Of a DNA stretch of 64,000 nucleotides, positions 62,501 through 64,000 are shown piece by piece (the first letter of the stretch is position 1; the number at the start of each line of letters is the position of its first letter). The notes below the pieces were generated by a model. That model searched no databases. It saw only the letters and a program-made list of their open reading frames with translations, and had not been told where the DNA came from. A program made the translations under genes and the position numbers. Location of the stretch: contig NW_023998415.1 of NCBI RefSeq assembly GCF_014805625.2, positions 5,165,575 through 5,229,574 on the forward strand. The letters are read 5' to 3'. Source of the stretch: Glossina fuscipes (Eukaryota > Arthropoda > Insecta > Diptera > Glossinidae).

Positions 62501-62952
62501 TTTACATATGTATTTGTTGATTATACTACTATCCTCTACAGAGTCTTTTTGAACTGGAATTGGCTGGTTGTAATGAGGTTACTGAGGCTGGCTTGTGGGC
62601 ATGTCTGACACCTCGCATTGTCTCGTTATCTTTGGCCGATTGTATAAATATTGCCGATGAGGCTGTCGGTGCAGTGGCACAGCTTTTACCATCGTTATAT
62701 GAATTTTCATTACAAGTAAGTTAATCGTTGTTTCTCTTTTTTTTTTTTGTTTTTTTTGTTTTCTTTCATTTTTAACGTATTTTATTGTTTATATTTGACT
62801 ATTTCTGTAATCGTATCAATTAACATCTTTTTAGGCTTATCATGTTACTGATGCTGCTTTAGGTTACTTTTCACCAAAACAAAGTCATAGCTTAAGTATA
62901 TTACGCTTACAATCATGTTGGGAATTAACCAATCATGGTATTGTTAATATTG
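49016..62952 (+). CDS. FBXL16: F-box and leucine-rich repeat protein, FBXL16 type (3' end outside window)
   Basis: Exons: 49016-50368 (451 codons), 62542-62715 (58 codons) and 62835-62952 (39 codons plus one base); donors GTGAGA, GTAAGT and GTAAGT, acceptors CTACAG and TTTTAG. The ATG starts [20 protein letters not shown]; an upstream TTG in frame is not a credible start. Residues about 40-80 are a Ser run, and residues 180-205 a Gln run interrupted by about eight Lys. The F-box lies at about 330-375 ([20 protein letters not shown]...[19 protein letters not shown]), closely matching human FBXL16 with [20 protein letters not shown]. LRRs follow across exons 1-3 ([63 protein letters not shown]). 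Several more LRRs expected from the family must lie beyond 64000. The protein is an SCF ubiquitin ligase adaptor-type protein, brain-enriched in mammals, although human FBXL16 may not form a normal SCF. The N-terminal low complexity is typical of flies. Confidence 0.88.
49578..49603 (+). repeat. FBXL16: 26-base poly(A) run inside the coding exon
   Basis: Within a CAA/CAG-rich Gln tract, 26 consecutive A encode the last two bases of one Gln codon and eight Lys codons, with the frame preserved on both sides. Any length change not divisible by three would cut off the F-box and LRRs. Confidence 0.9.
50865..51945 (+). repeat. Rep-A, complete copy
   Basis: Left end 'ctctggtgcagggtatatta'; triple repeat ATTATATCGAT near 50918-50950; then 'gtctgtccatctgtctgttc', 'gttatgatgaaattcgctac', 'tttctaaatgaaaattagct' and 'ttaccgagtttggaccacgt'. 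Right end 'agggtaggtaatagtcgttc' and 'gtccgactataatg'. About 1.08 kb, the best reference copy in the window. No reading frame spans it. Confidence 0.7.
52119..52144. repeat. (AAAC)n microsatellite
   Basis: Perfect tetranucleotide run of about six units in FBXL16 intron 1. Confidence 0.9.
52795..53425 (-). repeat. Rep-B, near-complete copy
   Basis: The left end has 'gcccagaaggaagcatcaga' and 'taaagtatatataaactaag'. The right end carries the best-preserved terminal palindrome, TCGGTCGCGACCGA (53402-53415), next to 'gggtataaaaga' and followed by 'atataattttctt'. One internal tract is absent relative to 10235-11035. Confidence 0.65.
53472..53507. repeat. (GT)n microsatellite
   Basis: Perfect GT run of about 17-18 units between a Rep-B and a Rep-A copy. 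Confidence 0.9.
53520..53815 (-). repeat. Rep-A fragment
   Basis: Contains 'ggttgaacacaaatatacat', GGGCAGACATTAGATGGGCG, repeated GACAGACGAACGG-like units, 'atatcgattcagaagat', and the end 'gtgatgtagagtataaag', matching the right end of the 8298-9175 copy. Confidence 0.55.
56700..57110 (+). repeat. Rep-A 3' fragment
   Basis: Starts 'aaaaagacctaatgttcaat', passes 'gatgaaaatccattcataat' and 'cttaccccatttggaccgca', and ends 'ggtttagggtatctaaaggc' and 'cacactata'. Confidence 0.6.
57240..57552 (+). repeat. Rep-A, short copy
   Basis: Starts 'ttataccctgcatcacttgt', includes 'gtccgcctgtctgtccatcc', 'tttttggtgaaatttcgtat' and 'cggatcggaccagcttttc', and closes 'ggctgctgtagggtatttt'. It has both ends but little interior, like the 42640-43012 copy, and lies next to another Rep-A fragment. 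Confidence 0.6.
59893..59975 (+). repeat. tRNA-like head, probable SINE
   Basis: An A box TAGCCGAGAGG (59895-59905), a putative anticodon arm with GACT...AGTC, and a B-box-like GGTCGATCA (59949-59957) have tRNA-like order and spacing. The acceptor stem does not pair well, so this is more likely a SINE head than a tRNA gene. Confidence 0.4.
60520..60666 (-). repeat. tRNA-derived SINE, family S2
   Basis: Read on the - strand: A box TGGCCGAAGGCGAGG (60664-60650) and B box GGGTTCGAATC (60621-60611), both near consensus. The body and the trinucleotide tail ('taataacaataataaag' in reverse) match the copy at 28384-28520. Confidence 0.65.
61800..62045 (-). repeat. tRNA-derived SINE, family S1, decayed
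   Basis: Shares 'gtacgggcaatgttacctat', 'acgtggaatgcagtgact', 'aatagggagcggtcacagcc' and 'gaacattgatttgatcgtcg' with the S1 copies at 28560 and 41615. The internal promoter boxes are eroded. Confidence 0.5.
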
Positions 62953-64000
62953 GTAAGTGAAAAATTAATAATTTTTAATAAAGAAATGGTTTTTTTTATT
63001 TATTTATTTTTTTTCTAAATTTTCAAAATTTTAAAAAACACTTATCAAACAAATAACAAATTAAAGTTTAATTTACATTTGCATTCAGCTAGTGTAGTAC
63101 ATTTTGCAGCACAGTTTTTTTTAAACTACACTTATATGCGTGCATTTTCCACGTCGATGGGAAGATGTTGTGTTTAACATACAAACATGTCAGCCGTCAA
63201 TGAAGACAGTTATGTATTCATACATTTGTACAGTTAGTTATGCAGACGTAACATGTTGTTTATAAATAATACTTAATGTTGCATATTTTTAGCAGTTAGC
63301 TTAAAAGAACCGCATTTTATAGCATACTTTCAAATGTTTAAAATGAAACTTCAATTCCCGTATAAATTATTCTTTCGTTTACTTGGATGAGGATAACTGT
63401 AAATAAATATTTTATGGGAAATTTAAATTGAATCCATTGTGGAGTGCCAAGCAAACAAAAGGCGAAGTATTGAAATAAAATATTTGCATATAACGGCATA
63501 CAATACAATGTACATTTTCTTTCATTCTCTTCCGTTTTACATCAACGGGATTTCATCACTCAAATAGCATAAAAATAATTTGTATACAAAATATATCAAC
63601 AACATTTTCTCCCTGTCTCTGTCCCCTTTTAATATATATATATATATATTTTTTATATATATATATATTTTCTCTTTACTTATACTGTGTTCGACGAACT
63701 ACGAGCGAATTCCTTTTAATCACAATCATTGCATAACCTTGCATATTTCATTCATTATATACAATACATACATATTTATTTTATCAGGAATACAGCACAC
63801 GAATATACATTTATTTTTTAGATTTCTTCTTATTCTTCCCTTTTACTATTATTTTTATTATTATTTTGTTTTTTTTTTCTCTTTTTTTGCATTTTACATG
63901 CAAAACAATTTCCAATGTGCAAATGCCGGGAAGTATGCAACAACCGCATTACAAATTCTTTATAGTCAGCAACAAAATGGTAATGATTTCATGTTTTCCA
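62953..64000 (+). other. FBXL16: Start of FBXL16 intron 3, open-ended
   Basis: Begins GTAAGTG and no acceptor followed by the expected LRR continuation was found before the window ends. It includes a (TA)n-rich stretch at 63635-63668 and a T tract near 63868-63877. Confidence 0.55.

Larger units (their letters stand above)
50369..62541 (+). other. FBXL16: 12.2-kb intron 1 of the FBXL16-type gene
   Basis: Starts GTGAGA and ends CCTCTACAG. It carries Rep-A copies (50865-51945, 53520-53815, 56700-57110, 57240-57552), a Rep-B copy (52795-53425), SINEs (59893-59975, 60520-60666, 61800-62045), microsatellites and T/A tracts (57717-57736, 60786-60800). The stretches 53830-56690 and 57560-59880 show nothing further I can name. 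The open frame at 58619-58888 on the + strand is simple-sequence driven. Confidence 0.7.

Overview
The window is eukaryotic nuclear DNA from an insect, most likely a higher (brachyceran) fly. It is AT-rich, with small phase-consistent exons, GT-AG introns of up to about 12 kb, mariner and piggyBac-type transposons, tRNA-derived SINEs and many microsatellites. The proteins look dipteran, but the species cannot be named from the sequence alone. No operons, CRISPR arrays, rRNA or convincing functional tRNA genes were seen.

Four protein-coding genes were rebuilt exon by exon. (1) Pallidin (BLOC-1 subunit 6), + strand, 4229-6668, four exons, 158 aa. (2) An MFSD6-like major facilitator protein, - strand, 18390-12447, five exons, 614 aa. 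(3) TFIIE alpha subunit, - strand, 20762-19307, three coding exons plus a likely non-coding 5' exon near 21087-21160, 435 aa. (4) An FBXL16-type F-box/leucine-rich-repeat protein, + strand, from 49016; three coding exons are visible (49016-50368, 62542-62715, 62835-62952) and the rest lies beyond the window. A short open 3' exon at 1-138 probably ends a further gene that starts before the window. These genes act in unrelated housekeeping or neuronal processes (lysosome-related organelle biogenesis, membrane transport, transcription initiation, ubiquitin ligase adaptor), so there is no evidence of one joint pathway.

Most of the rest is repeats. A piggyBac-like element at 25115-27291 has intact TTAA target duplications and terminal repeats, but its transposase is broken. 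A mariner element at 29871-31130 has TA duplications and inverted repeats, and its transposase has two in-frame stops. Two non-coding interspersed families recur many times: Rep-A (about 1.1 kb, ends resembling ATACCCTACACC) and Rep-B (about 0.8 kb, starting with a TTCGGTC...GACCGAA palindrome). At least two tRNA-derived SINE families, a shared repeat at 11680-12240 and 24055-25085, a LINE fragment at 39835-40021 and a candidate MITE at 28825-29050 are also present.

No wholly new biological system was found that the sequence supports. The best second looks are: the piggyBac-like element whose asymmetric end structure matches canonical piggyBac; a 26-base A run inside the FBXL16 coding exon; a pair of 18-bp perfect palindromes around a TATCGATA site at 22229-22301; an inverted Rep-B pair bracketing the last three MFSD6-like exons; and the shared architecture of the two abundant unnamed repeat families.
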